This document shows positions 1 through 7,035 of a DNA stretch of 64,000 nt, piece by piece. The notes beneath the pieces are model-generated. The model was given only the letters and a program-made list of their open reading frames with translations, was not told where the DNA came from and ran no database searches. The first letter of the stretch is position 1; every line of letters starts with the position of its first letter. Location: the NCBI GenBank assembly GCA_023381535.1, contig JAMCSN010000240.1:14206-78205 (forward strand). Direction: 5' to 3'. A program made the position numbers and the translations under genes. The DNA comes from Bacteroidota bacterium. Its GTDB lineage: Bacteria > Bacteroidota > Ignavibacteria > Ignavibacteriales > Melioribacteraceae.

Positions 1-138
1 ATTACAAAATTTGAAGTGCAGGTTTCTCCACTGTTTTATAAAATGTTATCAAATGAAAAACAAATTCTTTCACTCACTCAACTCCGCGACACACTTCTAC
101 CTAAGTTGATAAGCGGAGAAGTGAGAGTGAAATATTAG
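1..138 (+). CDS. hsdS: Type I restriction specificity subunit HsdS, 3' end only
   Basis: The window opens inside a gene. Frame 1 reads 45 codons to a TAG at 136-138 and ends in LRDTLLPKLISGEVRV, the very typical C-terminus of type I S subunits: the end of the conserved helix after the second target-recognition domain. S subunits choose the DNA sequence modified by HsdM and cut by HsdR. The matching hsdR lies at 7028-10339, so the operon is interrupted by about 7 kb of cargo. hsdM and the rest of hsdS must lie to the left of the window. The next gene starts 9 bp downstream, suggesting co-transcription. Confidence 0.85.
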   Translation: MTKFEVQVSPLFYKMLSNEKQILSLTQLRDTLLPKLISGEVRVKY

Positions 139-146
139 GAGGTTTT

Positions 147-518
147 ATGCTTTACCTGGAATCTTTAGAGGCTGTTATTAAAGTCCTGGCCGAACTTAGG
201 ATCTTTAGCTTATCGCGGAGACAAAGAAGGGATAGAATATTCAATGCGGTTGAAGCTATTCGAAGAGCAGCTAATCAAACCAAATTTTATTATGCAAATT
301 TGAGGGGGACAGTAGAGGAACCGAATATGCAATTATCTGAAGCATGGATGAATGCTGCAACTGCTGTAAGGGATATAGACAATAACTTGTATGAAAGACT
401 ATTTCTAAAAGCAGATTTTTGGGCAAATCCGTCTGAATGGACAGCCGAACAGTCAGCCCAAAATAACATATACCTTGATTCGATAATTGAAGATGCTGAT
501 AGAATTTTGAATCAATAG
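147..518 (+). CDS. Small helical protein of unknown function
   Basis: A 123-residue soluble protein with no signal peptide or membrane segment. It starts 9 bp after hsdS with a good ribosome binding site (AGGAGG at 138-143). The sequence is charged and mostly helical, with a basic patch around residues 24-30 (SRRQRRDR). I do not recognise a family. Its place at the head of the SLATT / nucleotidyltransferase cargo suggests a defence-associated accessory protein, but this is context only. The 51-bp gap to the next gene is compatible with one transcript. Confidence 0.7.
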   Translation: MLYLESLEAVIKVLAELRIFSLSRRQRRDRIFNAVEAIRRAANQTKFYYANLRGTVEEPNMQLSEAWMNAATAVRDIDNNLYERLFLKADFWANPSEWTAEQSAQNNIYLDSIIEDADRILNQ

Positions 519-569
519 TCTTAGCTTTATAGAAGCAAGATGAATTGGTAAATAAGGGAGAAATTATAA

Positions 570-1028
570 ATGCAAGCAAAAGAATTACTAAAAAAGCTAG
601 GTGAAGAAACACTCTATTCTACAAAAGGACATTTCAAAGCATGTGATTTGAGACGAATAATGATTTCATGTACAATCTGGATTTGCGCAGTGCTAAATGT
701 AATAAGTCTGATTGGCATTAATTCTACAATCGATAAGTGGATCGCGGCATCTAGCCTTTTTGGATTAATTGCATTATTAATTTGGAACGAAGGAGAAGAA
801 AAAAATTATCGAGCCAAACATAAACAAGCAGCAGAGACTTATTTGTCATTACATAAAAAAATAAGAAGTTATTTCTTATTAGAAAAATTTGATAACCAAG
901 AAATAGAAAAGCTGAGTAATGAGGTAATCCAATTCGATAAAAGTGAAAAGCCTGAAATTCCAGCTTTTGCCAGACTATTAGCAAAACGAGCAATTGAAAA
1001 GAAGGGAGAAACAGATAATTGGTTTTAG
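570..1028 (+). CDS. SLATT-type two-TM membrane protein, putative CBASS effector
   Basis: A 152-residue protein with two close membrane helices (about residues 30-50 and 57-73), a charged linker and a helical cytoplasmic C-terminus. This layout, directly upstream of a SMODS nucleotidyltransferase, matches SLATT-domain proteins, which are proposed pore-forming effectors gated by nucleotide second messengers. The start has a GGGAGAAA ribosome binding site. The stop is 16 bp before the nucleotidyltransferase, so the two are probably co-translated. The family call rests on topology, size and neighbour rather than a strict motif. An alternative is an unrelated two-TM protein. Confidence 0.65.
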   Translation: MQAKELLKKLGEETLYSTKGHFKACDLRRIMISCTIWICAVLNVISLIGINSTIDKWIAASSLFGLIALLIWNEGEEKNYRAKHKQAAETYLSLHKKIRSYFLLEKFDNQEIEKLSNEVIQFDKSEKPEIPAFARLLAKRAIEKKGETDNWF

Positions 1029-1044
1029 AAAAAAATAATATACG

Positions 1045-1839
1045 ATGAATATCAATTACAAACTTACAGTTTTTGCTCAACAAGAATTAGTAATTTCTCA
1101 TGGTGATACTGAAAAATTAAGGATTAGGATATCTATTGAGCAATTAAAAAAGAAGCTAAAAGATAACCTAGGTGCAGACATTAAAGATATTTTGCTCTTT
1201 GGTTCATTCACCCGTAATACAATATTACCACGTAAGTATGATCCTAATTCAGATATAGACTTAATGGTTATCTTCAACACAAGTAATGGAATTAAGACGC
1301 CTGAAACTTATAGAAAAAATTTATTGGATATAGTTTCGGTTGCTTATCCAAACTCAATCTCTAAAAAAGATTTTCCTGTTGTTAAGTTGGAATTGAATCA
1401 CATAATGTTTGATATTGTACCGGCATACACGCAAGAAAACATTTTCGTGTGGAGAAGATCATATAATATTCCAGATTCTTCAAATGGTTGGAGAAGCACA
1501 GTACCAAATGATATTAATGGAAACCTTTCATCTACCAATCAATCTTATGGTAATAATATTTTTCTAAATACAATAAGATTATGCAAGCATTGGAATGCAT
1601 CAACTGGTTATCCTTTTGAATCCTACCTGATGGAAAAACAGATAATAGATAATGGCTACTTTATCAAAGAGGATTTATATAAAAGATTTCTCGTAACATT
1701 AAATGATATCGCTGGAGGAGATGCTGGTGTAAGACAAGCTCTAGACTATATTGAAAAATATAAAGGCGATTGGTTTAATGACCCAAATGAAGAAAAACAA
1801 TTGCAATGGTTACAAAAATTATTACCGGGATTGAAATAA
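1045..1839 (+). CDS. SMODS-type CD-NTase nucleotidyltransferase
   Basis: A 264-residue protein of the DNA polymerase beta fold. The nucleotidyltransferase signature is complete: GSF at residues 53-55, D70-I-D72 and a third acidic residue in FDIVP at D123. Downstream of the core is an all-helical region typical of OAS-like/SMODS enzymes. Such enzymes make cyclic oligonucleotides after phage sensing and activate a neighbouring effector. The SLATT gene upstream is the likely effector. The last 34 bp overlap the longest reading of the next gene, which indicates translational coupling. No Cap2/Cap3 ubiquitin-like or HORMA/TRIP13 partners are seen, so if this is CBASS it is a short form or one with unusual partners. 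Confidence 0.8.
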   Translation: MNINYKLTVFAQQELVISHGDTEKLRIRISIEQLKKKLKDNLGADIKDILLFGSFTRNTILPRKYDPNSDIDLMVIFNTSNGIKTPETYRKNLLDIVSVAYPNSISKKDFPVVKLELNHIMFDIVPAYTQENIFVWRRSYNIPDSSNGWRSTVPNDINGNLSSTNQSYGNNIFLNTIRLCKHWNASTGYPFESYLMEKQIIDNGYFIKEDLYKRFLVTLNDIAGGDAGVRQALDYIEKYKGDWFNDPNEEKQLQWLQKLLPGLK

Positions 1840-3692
1840 ACTTGGAAGAAAAACAAATTAGTAATCCTTATTCTACTGGTCAAGGCGGTGCACACTTTGA
1901 AAATCGTGTACAATCCGCCTTCACGATTTTATTATTGACTGGTGGCGTTGCACCATGTATGCCTCAGTGGCCTATAGTTGAAATCAAACTTCAAGGTAAG
2001 TATCAAGGATATAATGTTGATGATCTTATTGTTCATTGTCAAAAGCCAAATTCTGAAAGGAAGTCAAAACTATTAGGACAGATTAAACACAAAGTTAAAT
2101 TTACTATTGGCGATCAAATATTAAGCGAAGTTATTACTGCTGCCTGGAACGATTTTACAAATCCAAAAATTTTTTCGGAAGCCTCACAAGATATTATTGC
2201 ACTCATTTGCGGCCCTTTGTCTGCCATTGATACCGATAGTGTAAGAACTTTATTAGAGCAAGCTAGATATTCGAAAAATGGTGATGACCTAATAACAAGA
2301 ATTGAACTTGGGAAATTTACAAGTAACGAACAACGAGAAAAATTCAACGTTTTTAAACACCATTTGACGAATGCAAATAATAATATTGAATTGAATAATG
2401 AACAAATATGGAGATTTCTAAAATCCTTCTACTTGTTAATATACGATCTTGATATTAAAGGTGTTGCACTTTCTCTTCTTCATACCTTAATTGAGCAGTA
2501 TTCACGAAATAATGTTAGTTCAGTGTGGGCGCAAATAAATGACCATGTTCAATGGGTAAATGAAAATGCTGGATCAATTACTCTTGATACAATACCAGAA
2601 GAAATAAGAAAAGTATTTCAAAAGATTCGAGTGGAAGCAATTCCTGAAGAATTTGTTAAAGATACTACAAAATCAGAAATAACCGATTGGAATGATTATG
2701 AGAATGCATCTGATTTAGTCGTTGCATGTTTAATAGGTTCGTGGAATGAAAATTCGCCCGCAGACAAATCGATTCTCAGCCAATTGGCTGGGCTGAAATA
2801 TGAAAAATGGATTCCCAAATTACGCGATGTTTTGCAATATCCTGAGAGTCCGCTGGAATTAAAGAATGGAATCTGGTTTGTAAAGGACAGAATAAAGTTA
2901 TGGCAATCTTTGAGTGCAAGAATTTTTGATGATCATTTGGACATTCTGAATAAATGCGCAACAATGGTTCTTACTGAACGAAATCCCAAATTTGAATTAC
3001 CCAAGAGGGACCAATTTGCGGCTCAGATGTACGGAAAAGTATTGAACTACTCCAATCACATACGAAAGGGATTATCAGAGGCTTTAGCACTTACAAGTAG
3101 CTATTCAGATCTTTTAAAAAATTGTTCTACAAATAAACCTGAAATGACAGCAATACTAGTATTAAGAGAAATATTTGATCAAGCTGATTGGGTACTTTGG
3201 GCAAGTTTGAACGATCTATTACCCACTTTGGCAGAAGCAGCTCCTGATGAATTTTTAAAAATAGTTGAAGATAATTTCAAAAATGGTACGGGTGTATTTG
3301 ATAGTCTTTTTGCACAAGAAGGAAATGGCGTTACTGGCTGGAATTATATGACTGGCTTATTATGGGCACTAGAAGCCTTAGCTTGGAGTGAAACATTCCT
3401 TGTTCGTGTTACTGTACTGCTAGGAGAATTAGCTAATATCGACCCTGGTGGTAATTGGATGAATCGCCCTTCAAATTCTTTAACAAATATATTTCTTCCT
3501 TGGTTACCACAGACTGCAGCAACAATTGATAAACGAAAGGTTGCTATAAAAACACTTGACAAAGAATTGCCAGAAATATCTTGGAAACTTTTACTTTCTC
3601 TTTTACCAAGAAAACATCAAATATCTTCTGGTTCATATAAACCAAAATTCCGAAATTATATTCCAAAGGATTTAAATGGAAAAGGTATCTAA
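1806..3692 (+). CDS. Nuclease-like protein with helical extension, defence-associated
   Basis: A 628-residue protein. The N-terminal 100 residues look like a restriction-endonuclease-fold nuclease: FE at 31-32, VDD at 71-73 and QIK at 92-94 form an E...D...QxK pattern like that of DUF4297/Cap4-type dsDNases. The rest is long, helical and Trp-rich, with no Walker A motif. The ATG at 1806 lies inside the nucleotidyltransferase gene; a TTG at 1842, just after that gene's stop, is an alternative start that keeps the conserved-looking NPYSTG segment. It may be a second effector of the CBASS-like operon or an independent defence protein. The 3' end overlaps the next gene by 17 bp in another frame (see findings). 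Confidence 0.6.
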   Translation: MVTKIITGIEINLEEKQISNPYSTGQGGAHFENRVQSAFTILLLTGGVAPCMPQWPIVEIKLQGKYQGYNVDDLIVHCQKPNSERKSKLLGQIKHKVKFTIGDQILSEVITAAWNDFTNPKIFSEASQDIIALICGPLSAIDTDSVRTLLEQARYSKNGDDLITRIELGKFTSNEQREKFNVFKHHLTNANNNIELNNEQIWRFLKSFYLLIYDLDIKGVALSLLHTLIEQYSRNNVSSVWAQINDHVQWVNENAGSITLDTIPEEIRKVFQKIRVEAIPEEFVKDTTKSEITDWNDYENASDLVVACLIGSWNENSPADKSILSQLAGLKYEKWIPKLRDVLQYPESPLELKNGIWFVKDRIKLWQSLSARIFDDHLDILNKCATMVLTERNPKFELPKRDQFAAQMYGKVLNYSNHIRKGLSEALALTSSYSDLLKNCSTNKPEMTAILVLREIFDQADWVLWASLNDLLPTLAEAAPDEFLKIVEDNFKNGTGVFDSLFAQEGNGVTGWNYMTGLLWALEALAWSETFLVRVTVLLGELANIDPGGNWMNRPSNSLTNIFLPWLPQTAATIDKRKVAIKTLDKELPEISWKLLLSLLPRKHQISSGSYKPKFRNYIPKDLNGKGI

Positions 3693-5397
3693 TAAAGAAT
3701 ATTGGGAACAAACTAATTTCTATTCTGATTTAGTGGTTGAGAAAGCGAAAGATGATATAAATAAATTAAAAGAACTAATTAATAATCTGGATAATTTACC
3801 TCAACCTAGTATTGAAAAATTACTCACTCTTCTTTCATCTGAAAAAATTATTTCACAATCTGATGAAATAAAAACAAATTTATGGAATGCCTTAGTCGAT
3901 TTTACGTTAAAACATAAACGGTTTGCAGATGCAAAAAGGGCGTTGGATAAAGAAATAGTATATAAAATTGAATTGGTTGCGAGTAAACTCGAACCTAAAA
4001 ATCCACTTTATCTTTATGCACGTCTTTTCAGTAGTCGTGATGTAGATTTATTTGAGGAAAGTGGTAATTGGGATGAACAACACAAGAAGCTTTCTAATCG
4101 TCGTCAACAAGCTTTAAAAGATATATTAAATAATGGTGGAATCGATGCGGTGCTCGATTTTTTAAATAATGTCGATTCTCAAACAAATGTAGGTTATGCC
4201 TTAGGAGCAATTGCAGATGATGCAATTGATGAAAAAATATTACCAATCTGTATGAATGCCAATAATAAAAAACTCTTTCAATTTATTCATGCTTATGTTT
4301 GGATAAAATATTATGACAATGGCTGGGTATGGGTAGATAGAATGCTAAGTAAATCCTGGACTAAAATTCAAAAGGCTGATTTCTTAACATTTCTACCTTT
4401 TATTTTAGATACATGGAAAAGAGTTACCGAAATACTTGCTGATTCTGAATTTTTATATTGGGAGAAAACCTATATAAATCCATATCAATCCGATGGTGAT
4501 CTTACTCTGGCTATCGATAAATTAATTGAATTTGGTAGACCACATGCTGCTTTGGATTGTATTAATAAAATTCTATATGATAAAAAACCACTAGATGTTC
4601 AGAGAGCAGTAAGAGCACTTTTAGCTGGCATCACTTCAAAAGAATCATCAAATATGATGGATGTTCATAATATAACTGAAATAATTAAGGCTTTGCAAGA
4701 AGATGATTCGATTTCGGAAGATGATTTGTTTAGAATAGAATGGGGATATTTACAGTTGTTGGATGGATATAATAGTGTTAGCCCAAAATATTTGGGAAGT
4801 CGATTAGCGAATGATTCAAGTTTTTTTTGTGAGTTGATTCGAAAAATTTATCGTTCTAAAAAAGCTTCAGCAGTTGCATCTGAACCTACAGAAACAGATA
4901 AAGCAATTGCTACTAGAGCATGGGAACTACTTTATCATTGGCAAACACCACCTGGTACACGAAAGGATAACCAATTTGATGGGAGACAATTTACAATATG
5001 GCTAAATGAAGTTAAGTGCGCATGTGATGAAAGTGGTCATCTTGAAGTAGCTCTCTCGCATATCGGTAAAGTTTTGTTCTATGTCCCGGATGATTCCAGT
5101 GGATTTTGGATTCAAAAAATTGTCGCTGAGGAACTTAATAAAAAAGAAGTCGAAGAAATGAGAAATGGATTTTCTACAGAGGTCTATAATTCGCGTGGTA
5201 CATATTGGGTTGATCCAACTGGAAAACCGGAAATTGAACTAGCAAAGGCTTATCGTAAAAAAGCCGATGAAACAGAAAATGCTGGTTTTCAAAGATTAGC
5301 ACTAACATTAAGAAAGGTTGCAGAATCATATGAAAACGATGCAAAAAGAATTATTGAAGAACATAAAAGGGAAATTGAAGAAGATAAAATCACATAA
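3676..5397 (+). CDS. Long helical (HEAT/TPR-like) protein, partner or C-terminal half of the preceding nuclease
   Basis: A 573-residue soluble protein made almost wholly of amphipathic helices, with repeat-like blocks around residues 20-230 and 260-400 and a charged coiled tail (about 525-573). No enzymatic motif is visible. It starts with ATG inside the last codons of the preceding gene, shifted +1. Composition and style continue the helical part of that protein, so the two ORFs may form one roughly 1200-residue protein broken by a frameshift, or a pair of coupled subunits. It ends just before the hsdR remnant. No function is assigned beyond the defence context. Confidence 0.6.
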   Translation: MEKVSNKEYWEQTNFYSDLVVEKAKDDINKLKELINNLDNLPQPSIEKLLTLLSSEKIISQSDEIKTNLWNALVDFTLKHKRFADAKRALDKEIVYKIELVASKLEPKNPLYLYARLFSSRDVDLFEESGNWDEQHKKLSNRRQQALKDILNNGGIDAVLDFLNNVDSQTNVGYALGAIADDAIDEKILPICMNANNKKLFQFIHAYVWIKYYDNGWVWVDRMLSKSWTKIQKADFLTFLPFILDTWKRVTEILADSEFLYWEKTYINPYQSDGDLTLAIDKLIEFGRPHAALDCINKILYDKKPLDVQRAVRALLAGITSKESSNMMDVHNITEIIKALQEDDSISEDDLFRIEWGYLQLLDGYNSVSPKYLGSRLANDSSFFCELIRKIYRSKKASAVASEPTETDKAIATRAWELLYHWQTPPGTRKDNQFDGRQFTIWLNEVKCACDESGHLEVALSHIGKVLFYVPDDSSGFWIQKIVAEELNKKEVEEMRNGFSTEVYNSRGTYWVDPTGKPEIELAKAYRKKADETENAGFQRLALTLRKVAESYENDAKRIIEEHKREIEEDKIT

Positions 5398-5415
5398 ATT
5401 TTCACCAACTAAATT

Positions 5416-5574
5416 ATGAAACCCATTGCTGAAGATCATATTGAATCTTTGGCAATCGAGCAGCTCCAATCCCTTGGTTGGGATTATGTTCACGGTTTAG
5501 CCATCGCTCCCGGTGCCAGATTATCTTTGTCCCATGTAAAGAGCGAGAGTATTCCAATTAACATTTGCTGTTAA
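5416..5574 (+). pseudogene. Decayed copy of the hsdR 5' end
   Basis: This 52-codon open frame begins like the true hsdR at 7028. From about codon 9 both read IESxAIEQLQSLGW and then xHGLAIAPGA. Similarity stops after codon 35 (position 5520), followed by 17 unrelated codons and TAA. It is therefore a 105-bp direct repeat of the hsdR start with many silent and some amino-acid differences, flanking the toxin-antitoxin pair together with the real hsdR. The copy is too short to work. It probably marks recombination between two related restriction loci, or insertion of the toxin-antitoxin module at the start of hsdR. Confidence 0.85.
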
Positions 5575-5594
5575 TTAAAAAATAAGTATATTTG
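5556..5594 (+). promoter_or_regulatory. Operator and Bacteroidota-type promoter of the HigBA-hsdR operon
   Basis: A perfect inverted repeat with arms AATTAACA (5556-5563) and TGTTAATT (5569-5576) and a 5-nt spacer. Inside its spacer lies TTTG (5564-5567), followed after exactly 19 nt by TATATTTG (5587-5594), which fits the Bacteroidota -33/-7 pattern TTTG...TAnnTTTG. The operator thus covers the -33 element, as expected for autorepression by the HigA-type antitoxin. The -7 box ends only 2 nt before the toxin ATG at 5597, so the message would be leaderless or nearly so. The promoter assignment is inference from pattern. Confidence 0.6.
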
Positions 5595-5596
5595 TT

Positions 5597-5938
5597 ATGG
5601 AAATAACGTTCAACGACAAAAAACTTTCAAAGATTGTAAACGATGATCGAAAGCTTGAGCAGAAGATGGGAAAAGTGAGAGCTGAAAAAATTAGACTTCG
5701 TTTGAATCAATTACATGATGCCAACACTCTCGAAGATGTTCGCTATCTTGCCGGTAATTATCATGAACTTACTGATAACAGAAAAGGTCAATGGGCTTGC
5801 GATCTCGATCAGCCCTACCGTTTAATATTTACTCCGCATGAAAATCCTATTCCCGTGAATCCGCATGGTCAATATATTTGGATCGAAATCAAAGGCGTTG
5901 AGGTTATTGAAATAATAAATTATCACAAAGAGAAGTAA
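5597..5938 (+). CDS. higB: HigB/RelE-family toxin
   Basis: A 113-residue type II toxin of the RelE/ParE superfamily, expected to cleave ribosome-bound mRNA. Family features visible are the basic helical N-terminus, the YHELTDNRKGQWACDL block and the YRLIF strand that carries the catalytic basic residues, then a C-terminal strand rich in Ile and Glu. Length is normal. The antitoxin starts 2 bp after its stop (order toxin-antitoxin, as in higBA). It lies between the hsdR remnant and the real hsdR. It is probably autoregulated through the palindrome at 5556-5576. Confidence 0.85.
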   Translation: MEITFNDKKLSKIVNDDRKLEQKMGKVRAEKIRLRLNQLHDANTLEDVRYLAGNYHELTDNRKGQWACDLDQPYRLIFTPHENPIPVNPHGQYIWIEIKGVEVIEIINYHKEK

Positions 5939-5940
5939 CC

Positions 5941-7035
5941 ATGACAAAGAAAAATGAATATTTTCCACAGTCCGTTCCGCATCCTGGAACTGATCTTTCG
6001 GAAAAATTAAATGAACTTGGAATGGGACCAAAAGAATTTGCAATTAGAGCTGATAAGCCTGAAAAAACCATCACAGCAATTCTTAATGGAGAAAGTTCTA
6101 TAACTCCTGATATGGCAGTTCAGTTCGAAAACGTTCTAAAAATCCCAGCTCATTTTTGGCTTAACAGACAGCGCAGTTATGATGAATATTTAGCTAGAGT
6201 AAAAAGAGAAAAAGTTGTTGAAGAAGCAATCCCATGGTCAAGAAATTTCCCGATTAGTGATATGGTTAAAAAAGGATGGCTACCGCATGTAAAATCTCCG
6301 AATGAAAAAGCTGCCTCATTACTTTCTTTCTTCTCATTTTCAACCCATAAAGCATGGGAAGATTACTATTTCAATCGCGAACTTAAAGTTGCATTTCGAA
6401 TTTCTCTTGCCCATAATAAAGATTCTTATTCGATATCGGCTTGGTTAAGAAATGGTGAAATCCAAGCTGCTCAAATAAATTCAAAGGACTATTCGGAAAA
6501 AGATTTCAGAAATTCTCTGCTGGCTCTAAAAAAAATAATGACTGAACATCCTGTAAATTTCTTTCAGAAGCTTAAAGAAGTCTGTCGCAGTGCCGGTGTT
6601 AAAGTTGTTTATACTCCTTGCCTTCCTGGTAGTCCTATCAGCGGCGCTACTCGATGGATTAATGATAATCCTTTAATCCAACTTTCGGGTAGGTTCAAAC
6701 GTAATGATAGTTTTTGGTTTACATTCTTCCATGAAGCCGGGCATATCTTATTGCATGGCAAAAAAGATATTTTCTTAGAAGATGTAAAGTACAAAGATTA
6801 TGATGACGGAAAAGAAAAAGAAGCAAACGATTTTGCGGTTAAATGGACATTAACAATTGAACAAGAAGAGGAGATTTTAAATACTCGACCACTAACAGAG
6901 TCTGATGTAATTGCATTTGCTAAGAAATTTGGTACTCACCCAGCAATTATTATAGGGAGATTTCAACATAGGAAAAAGATACATCCTTCCGTAGGAAGAG
7001 ATTTAATCCAAAAGATAAATTTAGATAATGCCTAA
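5941..7035 (+). CDS. higA: HigA-type antitoxin fused to an ImmA/IrrE metallopeptidase domain
   Basis: A 364-residue protein. Residues about 15-75 are an XRE-type helix-turn-helix of HigA type (LNELGMGPKEFA...ITPDMAV...FENVLKIPAHFWL). The C-terminal half is an IrrE/ImmA-like domain with the zinc motif HEAGH at 264-268 followed by LLHGK. It should bind and neutralise the toxin and repress the operon. The peptidase domain may cleave a partner or the antitoxin itself under stress, as ImmA does for its repressor, but that is inference. Its stop overlaps the hsdR start (ATGCCTAA, 7028-7035), coupling hsdR translation to this gene. Confidence 0.85.
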   Translation: MTKKNEYFPQSVPHPGTDLSEKLNELGMGPKEFAIRADKPEKTITAILNGESSITPDMAVQFENVLKIPAHFWLNRQRSYDEYLARVKREKVVEEAIPWSRNFPISDMVKKGWLPHVKSPNEKAASLLSFFSFSTHKAWEDYYFNRELKVAFRISLAHNKDSYSISAWLRNGEIQAAQINSKDYSEKDFRNSLLALKKIMTEHPVNFFQKLKEVCRSAGVKVVYTPCLPGSPISGATRWINDNPLIQLSGRFKRNDSFWFTFFHEAGHILLHGKKDIFLEDVKYKDYDDGKEKEANDFAVKWTLTIEQEEEILNTRPLTESDVIAFAKKFGTHPAIIIGRFQHRKKIHPSVGRDLIQKINLDNA

